Positions 42,795-52,237 of a DNA stretch of 64,000 bases are shown here, piece after piece. Made by a program: the position numbers and the translations under genes. Origin of the DNA: Nitrobacter sp047149785 (GTDB taxonomy: Bacteria > Pseudomonadota > Alphaproteobacteria > Rhizobiales > Xanthobacteraceae); assembly GCF_047149785.1 (NCBI RefSeq), contig NZ_BAAGBE010000001.1, positions 1,922,001-1,986,000 of the forward strand, given 5' to 3'. How positions within the stretch are numbered: position 1 is the stretch's first letter; each line of letters begins with the position of its first letter. Under the pieces are notes generated by a model. The model was not told the DNA's origin and searched no databases. It saw only the letters and a program-made list of their open reading frames with translations.

Positions 42795-44615
42795 TCAATT
42801 GGCCTGCCGCCGCAGAAAAGCGGGGATATCCAGGTGGTCGTCGCCCTGCGGCGGCGGTGCCACGGGAGCCGGTCGGCCATGGGAGTCCAACCCTTGCGGC
42901 GCCGGACGCCGGGCATATTCCGATACCGGCTCGTTGGCGGCCATCTGTTCGGCTACGCTGCGCTGCGGCCGGCGCTCCGGCAAGGGCGGCATCGGCGCCA
43001 TGGCCGGTCCGGAGGCCCGGGCCGCGATCGGCGGCTCGGTGTCCTGGTCGCGGCGGCCGAGACTGACGTTGGCGAGGCGTTGCAACAGCGACAGCCGGCT
43101 CTTCTGCGGATGGTCCCCCTCGGTCTCGCCCCTCGCCTGACGGATCTCGTTCTGCGCGGGCATCGGCAGTTCCTCGATCCTTGGCATCCGCGGCGCGCGC
43201 ACCGGGGCGCGCTCGGCCGGCTGCGGAATGAAATTCTCCGGCGGCGGCGGTTCGTGGCTCTCGTGCGGCGCGGGATCGTGATCGGGAAACAGCGTCGGCT
43301 TCTGCGCGATCGGCCGGACGGTGACGTCGCCGTAGGACGCCGGCTGAACGGGAGCCGGAGCGGCCGGCTGCGGCGGCTCGGCGACGGCCGCGGCAATCGC
43401 CTCCAGAGCCGCACGCTCGACATTAACGCCGGCCGTGGCGGGCTGAGCCGCCGGAGCGGCCTGAACGGCCGGACGCGGCTGCTCGGCGGCCTTCTGCGCC
43501 TGGGCGGCAGCCAGAGCGGCCTGGCGCTTCTGGTCCTCACGCAGCTTCGCGCTCAGATCGGCGATACGGGTGTCGGTCGCGGCCGTCGTGGGCGGGGTGG
43601 GAGAAATCGGCTTCGCGGCCGGGGTAGCGGCGGCGGTCCGGGCAATCGTGCTCTGGTCGATGCCGGTGGCAACCACCGAGACGCGGATGATGCCGTCAAG
43701 GCTCTCGTCGAAGGTCGCGCCGACGATGATGTTGGCGTCCTGATCGACCTCCTCGCGGATGCGGGTGGCGGCCTCGTCGACCTCGAACAGCGTCAGGTCC
43801 TTGCCGCCGGTGATCGAGATCAGAAGGCCGCGCGCGCCCTTCATGGAGGAGTCGTCGATCAGCGGGTTGGCGATCGCGGCTTCGGCGGCGGTGAGCGCGC
43901 GCTTCTCGCCCGAAGCTTCTCCGGTGCCCATCATCGCCTTGCCCATCTCGCGCATCACCGCGCGGACGTCGGCGAAGTCGAGATTGATCAGCCCTTCCTT
44001 CACCATCAGGTCGGTGATGCAGGCGACGCCCGAATAGAGCACCTGGTCGGCCATCGCGAAGGCGTCGGCGAAGGTGGTCTTCTCGTTCGCAACCCGGAAC
44101 AGATTCTGGTTCGGGATGATCAGCAGCGTATCGACCACCTTGTGCAGTTCGCCGATTCCCGAATCGGCGGTGCGCATCCGGCGCTGGCCCTCGAAGTGGA
44201 AGGGCTTGGTGACGACGCCGACCGTCAGAATTCCCATCTCGCGCGCGGCCTTGGCGATCACCGGCGCCGCACCGGTTCCGGTGCCGCCGCCCATACCGGC
44301 GGTGACGAACACCATGTTCGCGCCGGAGAGATGATCGCGGATCTCGTCGATGACCTCCTGCGCCGCCGCCGCGCCGACATCCGGCTGCGAACCCGCGCCG
44401 AGACCCTGGGTGACCTGCGTGCCCATCTGGATGATGCGCTGCGCCTTCGACATGGTCAGCGCCTGCGCGTCGGTGTTGGCCACCACGAAATCGACACCCT
44501 GAAGTCCTGCGGTGATCATGTTGTTGACCGCGTTGCCGCCAGCGCCGCCGACCCCGAATACGGTGATCCGCGGCTTCAGCTCATGAATATCGGGAACGTT
44601 GAGATTGATGGTCAT
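42795..44615 (-). CDS. ftsZ: Cell division protein FtsZ
   Basis: 606 residues. The GTPase domain (~1-320) has ITVFGVGGAGGNAVNNM and the tubulin signature GGGTGTGAAPVIA. A long Pro/Ala/Gln-rich linker of about 270 residues follows, typical of alphaproteobacteria, and the chain ends in the conserved tail DIPAFLRRQ that binds FtsA. The start MTINLNVPDI is supported by GAGAGG; the open frame upstream is not coding. FtsZ polymerises at mid-cell to direct division. Confidence 0.97.
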   Translation of the reverse strand: MTINLNVPDIHELKPRITVFGVGGAGGNAVNNMITAGLQGVDFVVANTDAQALTMSKAQRIIQMGTQVTQGLGAGSQPDVGAAAAQEVIDEIRDHLSGANMVFVTAGMGGGTGTGAAPVIAKAAREMGILTVGVVTKPFHFEGQRRMRTADSGIGELHKVVDTLLIIPNQNLFRVANEKTTFADAFAMADQVLYSGVACITDLMVKEGLINLDFADVRAVMREMGKAMMGTGEASGEKRALTAAEAAIANPLIDDSSMKGARGLLISITGGKDLTLFEVDEAATRIREEVDQDANIIVGATFDESLDGIIRVSVVATGIDQSTIARTAAATPAAKPISPTPPTTAATDTRIADLSAKLREDQKRQAALAAAQAQKAAEQPRPAVQAAPAAQPATAGVNVERAALEAIAAAVAEPPQPAAPAPVQPASYGDVTVRPIAQKPTLFPDHDPAPHESHEPPPPENFIPQPAERAPVRAPRMPRIEELPMPAQNEIRQARGETEGDHPQKSRLSLLQRLANVSLGRRDQDTEPPIAARASGPAMAPMPPLPERRPQRSVAEQMAANEPVSEYARRPAPQGLDSHGRPAPVAPPPQGDDHLDIPAFLRRQAN

Positions 44616-44706
44616 GGGTGCCTCTCGATTAAGCGCGCGGTGTCGCTGGGCCAGCGGTCGCCGACCGCGGGAGTTGATGAAAATCTGCAAATCGGCGGAA
44701 AACTCA

Positions 44707-46029
44707 TCAGAAGCCCTCCCGGAGCCATCGTCCGACCTTTCCGAAATAACCGTCCGTCCCCGTCCGGAGCTGCCGCGTATGTCGCGGTTCGACATGTTCG
44801 AGATGTGCGTATTGCGGATACACCAGCAACCCGGTGGGAACCGCGAACGATGCGCTCTTGGCCTCGTTGGGCAGCCGGCCGAACCCGAGCGGACGGCCGA
44901 TGCGGACCGGGCGGCCGAGGATGCGCCTGGCCAGTTCGGGAACGCCCGTGAGCTGCGATGCGCCGCCACTCAGCACGACCCGCGCGCGCGGTTCGGCTGC
45001 AAAGGGGGAATCCGCGAGCCGGTCCCTGACCATCTCAAAAATCTCCTCGACACGCTGGCGGACGATATTGGCGATTGTCGCGCGCGACACGACCTGAGGC
45101 GCGTCGCTGTCGCTGTCTCCGGCTGCCGGAACCGTCATCAGTTCGCGCACGTCCGAACCACCCGTCAGCACCGTGCCATATAACGTCTTGATTCGCTCGG
45201 CATCCGCAATGCACGCGCCCAGTCCGCGGGCGAGATCCATCGTGACGTGATGGCCCCCGATGGCGAAGCCGCTGGCATGCACGAAGCGGCCGGCGGAATA
45301 GACCGCGATCGTGGTGGTTCCAGCTCCCATCTCCACCACCGCAGCGCCGAGATCGGTCTCGTCGTCGGTGAGAACCGACAGGCCGGCCACATAGGGGCCG
45401 GCCGCCATGGCTTCGACGGTGAGGTGACAGCGCTCGACCGCCAGCATCAGGTTTTTCGCAACCGTCGCCTCCGAGGTGACCACGTTCATGTCGACGCCAA
45501 ACCTGCGCGCCACCATCCCGCGGGGATCGCGAATGCCTTTCACGCCGTCGAGCGAATAGCCGACCGGCAGCGCATGGAGCACGGTGCGCCCGGGGGCGGT
45601 GGCGTGGTGCATCCCCGTCGAGGTGACGCGGCTGACGTCCGACGGCGTGACCGCGCCGCCCTGAATGCGGGACGCCGCCTCGATCAATTGTCCCTGCAAC
45701 CGCCCGGCCGATATCGGCAGCAATACCGATTCGACCCGAACCTTCGCCATCTGCTCGGCGAGCGATACGGCGTGGCGCACCGCCTGTTCGCACTGGGCGA
45801 GATCGGCCACCGCGCCGGCCTTCATGCCGCGCGACTGGATCTGGCTGTAGCCGATCAGTTCGACCGCGTGGGTTCGTCCGCGCAGAGCGTCGTTGGGCGC
45901 GCTCGGCTTCAACCGCGCGATCATGCAGGCGATCTTGCTGGTGCCGATGTCCAGCGACGCCACCAGCGCGCTGCGATTGGGCTGCATCGGCCGCGTCTTG
46001 GGGGTCTGATTACGGTCAAGGTCGGTCAT
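44707..46029 (-). CDS. ftsA: Cell division protein FtsA
   Basis: 440-residue actin-like ATPase. ASLDIGTSKIACMI is the phosphate-1 motif, VVEMGAGTTTIAVY phosphate-2 and VLSGGASQLTGVPEL the adenosine motif. The C-terminal amphipathic helix (VGRWLREGF) anchors FtsZ to the membrane. The start overlaps the ftsQ stop (ATGA). Confidence 0.96.
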   Translation of the reverse strand: MTDLDRNQTPKTRPMQPNRSALVASLDIGTSKIACMIARLKPSAPNDALRGRTHAVELIGYSQIQSRGMKAGAVADLAQCEQAVRHAVSLAEQMAKVRVESVLLPISAGRLQGQLIEAASRIQGGAVTPSDVSRVTSTGMHHATAPGRTVLHALPVGYSLDGVKGIRDPRGMVARRFGVDMNVVTSEATVAKNLMLAVERCHLTVEAMAAGPYVAGLSVLTDDETDLGAAVVEMGAGTTTIAVYSAGRFVHASGFAIGGHHVTMDLARGLGACIADAERIKTLYGTVLTGGSDVRELMTVPAAGDSDSDAPQVVSRATIANIVRQRVEEIFEMVRDRLADSPFAAEPRARVVLSGGASQLTGVPELARRILGRPVRIGRPLGFGRLPNEAKSASFAVPTGLLVYPQYAHLEHVEPRHTRQLRTGTDGYFGKVGRWLREGF

Positions 46030-47048
46030 GCGCTGCCGGCCTTTTTGTTGGACTTCTTGAATTGCTCTTCGCGCGCCTTCGCGGCCTCTTCCGAAAGCCG
46101 CACGGTCAGGCGGTCGGGCAGCCGCATGTCGATGGCGGTGATGTCGCGCGACAGCAGCTTGTCGTCCCTGTCGTATTTCACGAGCGCAGCCAGCGCGCGG
46201 CCGACGTCGGTTTCCGGAAGCCGGATGTCAAGGCCGTCCTTGAGGCGCAGATTCCAGCGCCGCTCGCCAACGAAGATCGCCGCCTTGAGCTGGTCGTTCA
46301 CCACCGGGTATTTCGCGACCAAAGCGAGAAAATCCCTGGCGCGGGTTTCCGCCCCCTTGCCGACCACAAGCGGCAGCGAGGCAAAGCGCCGGTTGACGTA
46401 GGGCTCGAGCACGACACCGTCATCCGCGATCACCGAGAGCTTGCCGTTCTCCTGCCACAGCGCGAAGGGGCGGCGCTCGGTGATATTGATCTGCAGCGCG
46501 CCCGGATAAAGCTTCAACACGGTCGCGTCCGCGATCCAGGGATCGCGCTTCAGGTTGTCGCGCACGCCGGCGGCGTCGAGGAACAGAAGCGAGGAACGGC
46601 CGTTGACGCCACCGACGGCCAATACTTCATCCTGCGTCAACTGCTTGCGACCGTTGACGGTAACTGAGGTGATGCGGAAGCCTACGGCATTGGCGAGCGC
46701 ATTGCGCGTGTCGCTTAAAGCGCCGATCGCCGCATCGACGTGTCCGCCCGTAATGACGCCGAGCGCCACGCTGACGCCAAGGACGGTTACGGTCAGGGCC
46801 GCGCCGAGCCGGCGCGGAACGTAGCGCTCCAGAAACGCGATCGCGCGGTTGGGATTTCTGGCGCGCGCGTCGAGGCGCTCCGCCCGGGCGCGCTTCAGCT
46901 TCGCGATCTGCTCGCGCAGTAAAATGCTCGCGCCGCTGGCGGCCAGCCTGATCAGGTCGGCCTGCTTCAGCAGGTCCGACGCGCTCAGCAGATCAGACCC
47001 GGAGCCCGGCGGCCTCAACGACCGATCGAGACGTCCTCCACCATTCAT
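46026..47048 (-). CDS. ftsQ: Cell division protein FtsQ
   Basis: 340 residues. A ~75-residue basic cytoplasmic part precedes one membrane helix (LGAALTVTVLGVSVALGVITG). The POTRA domain (FRITSVTVNGRKQLTQDEVL) and the FtsQ domain (WIADATVLKLYPGALQINITERRPFALW) follow in the periplasm. It recruits the FtsBL and late division proteins. It is separated from ddl by an unusually long 368-bp gap. Confidence 0.95.
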   Translation of the reverse strand: MNGGGRLDRSLRPPGSGSDLLSASDLLKQADLIRLAASGASILLREQIAKLKRARAERLDARARNPNRAIAFLERYVPRRLGAALTVTVLGVSVALGVITGGHVDAAIGALSDTRNALANAVGFRITSVTVNGRKQLTQDEVLAVGGVNGRSSLLFLDAAGVRDNLKRDPWIADATVLKLYPGALQINITERRPFALWQENGKLSVIADDGVVLEPYVNRRFASLPLVVGKGAETRARDFLALVAKYPVVNDQLKAAIFVGERRWNLRLKDGLDIRLPETDVGRALAALVKYDRDDKLLSRDITAIDMRLPDRLTVRLSEEAAKAREEQFKKSNKKAGSA

Positions 47049-47060
47049 TGCGCAAGCTCG

Positions 47061-47381
47061 TCACACGTTTTGCCCCGCCGCTCGCAAACTTTCGGCGCCT
47101 GAGGCGGAAAACTCGAATCGGAAACACGCGCAACCACCTGGCAATGCCGGACGGGGGCCGACCTCGCCGCAGGTCCACTCTCCCCCTCGATGCGACCGTC
47201 GAAGCGGAAAACCCGCAACAGCTCGCGCCCCGGCAGCCAAGTCGTTACATGAGCCGCCAGCGTTAACCTTCGGGCTTACTGGTAAACAAAAGGTAAAGCT
47301 GCTGTGGGCACGCGGCGTTTTGGTACGATAAAAGAACGCCTTGCGGCTTTTTGGACTCAAGCCGACCCCCATAACCCGCAT
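47061..47381 (-). CDS. Possible small gene between ddl and ftsQ (weak)
   Basis: A 106-codon frame starts at ATG 47381, 35 bp after the ddl stop, with GGAGGTGACC and GGAG upstream, and ends 12 bp before ftsQ. Position and ribosome binding sites fit an operon gene, but the translation (MRVMGVGLSPKSRKAFFYRT...) is Arg/Gly-rich, has no recognisable domain and no signal peptide. It could equally be a leader region holding an ftsQ promoter; an AT-rich stretch lies at about 47275-47335. Confidence 0.25.
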   Translation of the reverse strand: MRVMGVGLSPKSRKAFFYRTKTPRAHSSFTFCLPVSPKVNAGGSCNDLAAGARAVAGFPLRRSHRGGEWTCGEVGPRPALPGGCACFRFEFSASGAESLRAAGQNV

Positions 47382-47416
47382 AGCTCCGCCGGTCACCTCC
47401 TCCGGTGCGACCGCCC

Positions 47417-48406
47417 TCAACCGGTGCAGACCGCCCGTTCGGCAAGCACGATCTGATCGCGCAGAAAATCCGCGAACCCGATCCCCTGCGCCTTGAGCGC
47501 CTTGGGGAAGAGCGAGGCCGCGGTCAGGCCCGGCAGGGTGTTGGTTTCGAGATAGACCGGTCCCTCGCCCGTCACGATGAAGTCGGTCCGCGAATAGCCG
47601 CGACAGGACAGCGCGCGATGCGCCCGCAGCGCATCGTCCATGATCCGTGCGGCAATGGCCGGCGAGAACCGTCCGGGGCAGATCTCCTGCGTCGTTTTCG
47701 CCAGATACTTCGCGGCATAATCGAACGCCCCCTCGGCCGGCACGATCTCCACCGGTGGAAGCGCGATGACCGTGCCGTCGGCGCGCTCCAGCACCCCGCA
47801 GGTCGCCTCGACGCCGGACACAAACGGCTCGATGACATAATCCTCGGTCTTCGCCGCCTCGCGGACGCCAAGGAGATCCTGCGTCGCGTTGACGAAAATC
47901 AGCCCGTAGCTCGATCCATCGCGCGCGGGTTTTGCAATCAGCCGGCCATGCTCGGCCAGCGCGCGGTCGATGTCCGCCAGCGGCACGCCAACAGGCGCGG
48001 CGACGCCCGCCAGCGCCGCGAACCGCTTGGCGGCGACCTTGTCGAACGCGAGGTGCGAGGCGGCCGATCCGGAGCCCGTAAAGGGAATGCCGCGCAGTTC
48101 GCACATCGCCTGCAACTCGCCGTTCTCCGCGCGGCCGCCATGAAGCCCGAGCACCAGCACACGCTTTTCGGCCTTTGCTCTGTCGAGCGCCCGTTCAAGC
48201 GGCTCGCCGGAACCACCAGCAATGAACTCGTCTTCAAACGGCCGCGCGTGACCGAGCAATGCCTCCGAACGCACCTCGGTCACCTCGTCACGCACATCCC
48301 AGAACCACAAGTCCGCGTCCGGCAAAGCACGGTGCAGCGCCTGCGCGCTCGCCACCGAAACGAGACGCTCCTTGTTGCTGCCGCCGAAGAGAATGGTGAC
48401 GCGCAT
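47417..48406 (-). CDS. ddl: D-alanine--D-alanine ligase
   Basis: 329 residues, ATP-grasp. Visible parts are the N-terminal ILFGGSNKERLVSVASAQA, LGLHGGRAENGELQAMCELRGIPFTGSG, the ATP-binding IAKPARDGSSYGLIFV, and the metal-binding end YLETNTLPGLTAASLFP. The usual HGxxGEDG is HGGRAENG here, so the Asp is Asn; Bradyrhizobium-type Ddl may share this. It makes D-Ala-D-Ala for MurF. The start MRVTILFGG lies four bases after the murB stop. Confidence 0.88.
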   Translation of the reverse strand: MRVTILFGGSNKERLVSVASAQALHRALPDADLWFWDVRDEVTEVRSEALLGHARPFEDEFIAGGSGEPLERALDRAKAEKRVLVLGLHGGRAENGELQAMCELRGIPFTGSGSAASHLAFDKVAAKRFAALAGVAAPVGVPLADIDRALAEHGRLIAKPARDGSSYGLIFVNATQDLLGVREAAKTEDYVIEPFVSGVEATCGVLERADGTVIALPPVEIVPAEGAFDYAAKYLAKTTQEICPGRFSPAIAARIMDDALRAHRALSCRGYSRTDFIVTGEGPVYLETNTLPGLTAASLFPKALKAQGIGFADFLRDQIVLAERAVCTG

Positions 48407-48410
48407 CGAC

Positions 48411-49334
48411 CTACTCCAATCCGATCCGCTTGATTTCCCATTGCAGATTGACGCCCGCATGTTTTTTCACCCGCTCGCGCACGGCCTCGCCCAGCGTTTC
48501 GATATCGCGTGCCGTCGCATCGCCGGTATTGATGAGGAAATTGCAGTGCATCTCCGAGACCTGCGCGCCACCGACGCGATGGCCGCGCATCCCGGCGGCG
48601 TCGATCAGCTTCCACGCGCTCTGCCCCGGCGGATTCTTGAAGGTCGAGCCGCCGGTCTTGTCGCGGATCGGCTGCACGGTCTCGCGATGGCTCTGCACAT
48701 CGTCCATGCGCGCGCGGATCGCTTCCGGCGCGGCCTTGCGGCCGCGAAAGACCGCACTGGTGAAGATCACCGACGGATAGACCGCGCTGTTGCGGTATTC
48801 GAACTTCATGCCGGCATTATCGAAGGTCATCTTGTCGCCGCGGCGGCCGACGGCGCGCGCCTCGATGAGAACATCCCTGGTCTCGCTGCCGTTGGCGCCG
48901 GCGTTCATGCGCAGCGCGCCGCCAATGGTGCCGGGAATACCGAAATAGAATTCGAGGCCCGCGATGTTCGCCACCGCCGCCGCTTCCGCGACGCGCTTGT
49001 CGAGCGCGGCGGCGCCGGCGCGCAACGTCTCGCCGTCGGTCGTGATCTCCCCGAAGCCGCGCGCCGACAGGCGGATCACCACGCCCGGCAGGCCACGGTC
49101 GCGCACGATCAGGTTGGAGCCGACGCCGATGCAGTAGACCGGAATCTCCTCCGGCAGATGCCGCAGGAAATAGGCGAGGTCGTTTTCGTCCGCCGGCGTG
49201 AACAAGACCTGCGCCGGACCGCCGACGCGAAACCATGTCAGCGGCGCCAAGGACTCGTTCGCCAGCATCCGCCCGCGCAGTTCCGGCATCTGCGATTTCA
49301 GTTTTGTCGTGATGTCGGGGAAGGTCATGCGCAC
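48411..49334 (-). CDS. murB: UDP-N-acetylenolpyruvoylglucosamine reductase
   Basis: 307 residues. The FAD-binding region has LTWFRVGGPAQVLFTP, IGVGSNLIVRDRGLPGVVIRL and FYFGIPGTIGGALRMNAGA; the catalytic Ser is in KTGGSTFKNP. Type II MurB, lacking the YxxE insert. It reduces enolpyruvyl-UDP-GlcNAc to UDP-MurNAc. Confidence 0.95.
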   Translation of the reverse strand: MRMTFPDITTKLKSQMPELRGRMLANESLAPLTWFRVGGPAQVLFTPADENDLAYFLRHLPEEIPVYCIGVGSNLIVRDRGLPGVVIRLSARGFGEITTDGETLRAGAAALDKRVAEAAAVANIAGLEFYFGIPGTIGGALRMNAGANGSETRDVLIEARAVGRRGDKMTFDNAGMKFEYRNSAVYPSVIFTSAVFRGRKAAPEAIRARMDDVQSHRETVQPIRDKTGGSTFKNPPGQSAWKLIDAAGMRGHRVGGAQVSEMHCNFLINTGDATARDIETLGEAVRERVKKHAGVNLQWEIKRIGLE

Positions 49335-49357
49335 GACATCGCGACAATGGCAGACCG

Positions 49358-49467
49358 TCCCCTCTCCCGCTTGCGGGGGAGGGTCAGGGTGGGGGCGCCT
49401 TCTCGCAAGCTATCCGTTTGAAAGAAGCCCCCACTCCACCTCTCCCCCGCAAGCGGGAGAGAGAGCA
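49358..49467. repeat. Inverted repeat between murB and murC
   Basis: CCTCTCCCGCTTGCGGGGGAGG at the left and CCTCTCCCCCGCAAGCGGGAGA at the right are inverted copies about 65 bp apart; each is itself a hairpin. GGTGGGGGC and GCCCCCACTCCACC form inner arms. It fills most of the murC-murB gap. Confidence 0.8.
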
Positions 49468-49497
49468 GGCCGTGCCACTCTGCAAGCTCACCGCTTT

Positions 49498-50901
49498 TCA
49501 TTCCAGCGCCTTCAACTCGCCCGGCAGCGCGTAGGCCCATTGGGTGATGTTGCCGGCCCCGAGGCACACCACGTAATCGCCGGGCTTCGCTAGACCCGCG
49601 ACAACGCCCGGCAGCGCCGCCGACTCCTGCAACGGCACCACCTGGCGGTGACCGTGGGCACGCAGGCCGAGCACGAAGTGATCGCGATCGATTCCAGCGA
49701 TCGGCGCTTCGCCCGCCGGATAGACCTCGGCGACGATGACGGTATCGGCATCGTTGAAGCAGGTGCAGAACTCCTCGAACAACGATTGCAGGCGGGTGTA
49801 GCGATGCGGCTGCACCACTGCGATGACCCTGCCCGAGGTCGAATCGCGCGCCGCTTTCAGCACCGCGGCGATCTCGACCGGATGATGGCCGTAATCGTCG
49901 ATGATCGTGACGCCGTTCCACTCGCCGGTCTTGGTGAAGCGCCGCTTGACGCCGCCGAACCCTGCGATGGCGCCGCGGATGGTCGCGTCGGGAATGCCGA
50001 GTTCGTGCGCCACCGCGATCGCTGCCGTGGCGTTGAGCGCGTTGTGGCGGCCGGGCATCGGCAACACCAGATCGGAAATCTCGTGGGCGGCGTCGGTCTT
50101 GCGGTTGCGGAACACCACCTTGAAATGCGAGCCGCCGCCGTTCGGCGCAAGGTCGACCAGCCGCGCGTCGGCCTGCGGGTTCTCGCCGTAGGTGATGATG
50201 CGGCGGTCCTCGATCTTGCCGACCATGCTCTGCACGACGGCATGATCGATGCACATCACCGCGAAGCCGTAGAACGGCACGTTCTCCACGAACGAGCGGA
50301 ACGCGTCCTGCACGGCGTCGAAGGTCTTGAAATGGTCGAGATGCTCGGGATCGACATTGGTGACGACGGCGACGTCGGTCGGCAATTTCAGGAACGTGCC
50401 GTCGCTCTCGTCGGCCTCCACCACCATCCACTCGCCCGCCCCCAGCCGCGCATTGGTGCCATAGGCGTTGATGATGCCGCCGTTGATGACGGTGGGATCG
50501 AAATCGCCGGCGTCGAGCAGCGCCGCGACCATCGACGTGGTCGTGGTCTTGCCGTGGGTGCCGGCAATGGCGACGCAGCTTTTCAGCCGCATCAGTTCGG
50601 CGAGCATTTCGGCGCGGCGCACCACCGGAATGCGCTGCGCGCGCGCCGTCATCAATTCGGGGTTGTCGCGCTTGATCGCGGTGGACACGACAAGCACGTC
50701 CGCGCCGTTCACGTTCTCGGCTTTATGGCCGACCGTGACATGGATACCCTTCTCGCGCAGGCGGCTGACATTAGCGCCTTCGGAAGCATCCGACCCCTGC
50801 ACGGTATAACCAAGATTGCACAGCACTTCGGCGATGCCGCTCATGCCGATGCCGCCGATGCCGACGAAGTGGATGGGGCCGATTTCGCGCGGCAGTCTCA
50901 T
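49498..50901 (-). CDS. murC: UDP-N-acetylmuramate--L-alanine ligase
   Basis: 467 residues. The N-terminal HFVGIGGIGMSGIAEVL binds the nucleotide, AGTHGKTTTTSMVAALL is the Mur ligase P-loop, and TIIDDYGHHPVEIAAVL the C-terminal motif. It adds the first amino acid to UDP-MurNAc. Confidence 0.96.
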   Translation of the reverse strand: MRLPREIGPIHFVGIGGIGMSGIAEVLCNLGYTVQGSDASEGANVSRLREKGIHVTVGHKAENVNGADVLVVSTAIKRDNPELMTARAQRIPVVRRAEMLAELMRLKSCVAIAGTHGKTTTTSMVAALLDAGDFDPTVINGGIINAYGTNARLGAGEWMVVEADESDGTFLKLPTDVAVVTNVDPEHLDHFKTFDAVQDAFRSFVENVPFYGFAVMCIDHAVVQSMVGKIEDRRIITYGENPQADARLVDLAPNGGGSHFKVVFRNRKTDAAHEISDLVLPMPGRHNALNATAAIAVAHELGIPDATIRGAIAGFGGVKRRFTKTGEWNGVTIIDDYGHHPVEIAAVLKAARDSTSGRVIAVVQPHRYTRLQSLFEEFCTCFNDADTVIVAEVYPAGEAPIAGIDRDHFVLGLRAHGHRQVVPLQESAALPGVVAGLAKPGDYVVCLGAGNITQWAYALPGELKALE

Positions 50902-50926
50902 GAGGTCCCGTCTTCCCGCCAGAGTT

Positions 50927-51081
50927 CGTCATGCCCGGCTTCATGCCGGGCATCCACGTCTTCTTCCAGACGATTCATGCAAGACGTGGATGCACAGGCG
51001 CTCGGTATACCGAGTACCGTCAATTTTTAAAGCATCGAGTCGGATATATCCGACACGATTCCACAAGTCCGGCCATGACGG
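50927..51081. repeat. GTCATGCCCGG-type repeat between murC and murG
   Basis: The element starts CGTCATGCCCGGCTTCATG and ends CCGGCCATGACGG. Arms CCACGTCTT and AAGACGTGG lie inside, followed by about 70 bp of different sequence, so the right half looks interrupted or replaced. Confidence 0.7.
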
Positions 51082-51095
51082 CAAATGTCAAGTCG

Positions 51096-52208
51096 TCATG
51101 CCGGCGAATCGAGTCGCGCCACCTTCATCACCAGATCGGCCAACCGCTCGGCCGCGTCGAGGCGGCCCACGGTACGCGCCGCCGCCGCCATGGCCGCGAG
51201 CCGCGCCGGATCGCCGGCCAGCGCAGACAATTCGGCCGCGAGGCGCTCCGGCGTAAAGTCCGCCTGCACCATACGGATCGCGCCGCCGGCATCCGCCAGC
51301 ACGCCGGCATTGGCAAACTGATCCTGATCGATCGCGCCGGGCAGCGGCACAAGAATAGAGGGACGGCCGATGGCGCCAAGCTCGGCCACCGTGCCCGCGC
51401 CGGAGCGGGAGACGATCACATGACTCGCAGCCAGCCGCGCAGGCAGGTCGGCAAAGAACGGCGCAAGCTCCGCGGCGACCCCGAGTCGATCATAGACCGC
51501 ACGCACCCGCGCCATGTCCTCGTCGCGCACCTGCTGGGTCAGGACCAGCCGCCGCCGGAGCGGCGCTGCAAGCTTTTCGATCGCGCCCGGCACGATGTCG
51601 CTCATGACGCGCGCGCCCTGACTGCCGCCGACGACGAGAACGCGCAGGGGATCGTCCGGACCGGGCGCGGCGAAGGGCACGGCGGCGGCCGCGAGAACCG
51701 CAGGCCGCATCGGCGTGCCGGTCGTCGTGGTCTTGCCGATCAGCGAGGGCTCCTTGTAGAGCACGCCGGGGAGCGAGGTGGCGATGGCGCTGACGCGGCG
51801 CGACAGGAAGCGGTTGGCGCGGCCCATCACCGCGTTGGCGTCGTGGATCACGGTCGGGATGCCGGCGAGCCTTGCGGCGATCAGCGGCGGCAAGGTCGGA
51901 TAGCCGCCGAATCCGATCACGGCGGCCGGCTTCAATCGCCGCATCAGTCTGAGCGCAACGACGGTGCCGGTCGCGAGCGTCAGGCCGGTGCGCGCCAGCG
52001 CCAACGGCGAACGGCCGCGCACGGTCTCGCTCGGCACCACGTCGGTCATGTCCGTCGAGAACAACCCGCTGTAGCGCAGCGCGCGCGAGTCAGTCACCAG
52101 CCGCACCCGCAGGCCGCGCTTCATCAGTTCGACGCCGAGCGCTTCCGCCGGAAACAGGTGTCCGCCGGTGCCCCCGGCGGCGAGCAGGATGAGAGGCGTG
52201 GTGGTCAT
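51096..52208 (-). CDS. murG: Lipid II synthase MurG (UDP-GlcNAc transferase)
   Basis: 370 residues, GT28. The N-terminal LLAAGGTGGHLFPAEAL is the lipid-binding G-loop; VIGFGGYPTLPPLIAARL and the donor-binding VSRSGAGTVAELGAIGRPSILVPLP are diagnostic. It works at the inner membrane after MraY. The start is MTTTPLI; the frame is open 20 codons further into the upstream repeat. Confidence 0.96.
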   Translation of the reverse strand: MTTTPLILLAAGGTGGHLFPAEALGVELMKRGLRVRLVTDSRALRYSGLFSTDMTDVVPSETVRGRSPLALARTGLTLATGTVVALRLMRRLKPAAVIGFGGYPTLPPLIAARLAGIPTVIHDANAVMGRANRFLSRRVSAIATSLPGVLYKEPSLIGKTTTTGTPMRPAVLAAAAVPFAAPGPDDPLRVLVVGGSQGARVMSDIVPGAIEKLAAPLRRRLVLTQQVRDEDMARVRAVYDRLGVAAELAPFFADLPARLAASHVIVSRSGAGTVAELGAIGRPSILVPLPGAIDQDQFANAGVLADAGGAIRMVQADFTPERLAAELSALAGDPARLAAMAAAARTVGRLDAAERLADLVMKVARLDSPA

Positions 52209-52237
52209 GGATAACGCTATCCCGGAAAAACCCTCTC

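Noticed and set aside
42783..44951. Plus-strand open frame of 722 codons
   Set aside because: Antisense to ftsZ; the translation has Arg/Gly low complexity and no motif.
44616..44969. N-terminal extension of FtsZ by 118 codons
   Set aside because: FtsZ proteins start near MTINL; a good ribosome binding site is present there and the extension reads as non-coding Arg/Ser-rich sequence.
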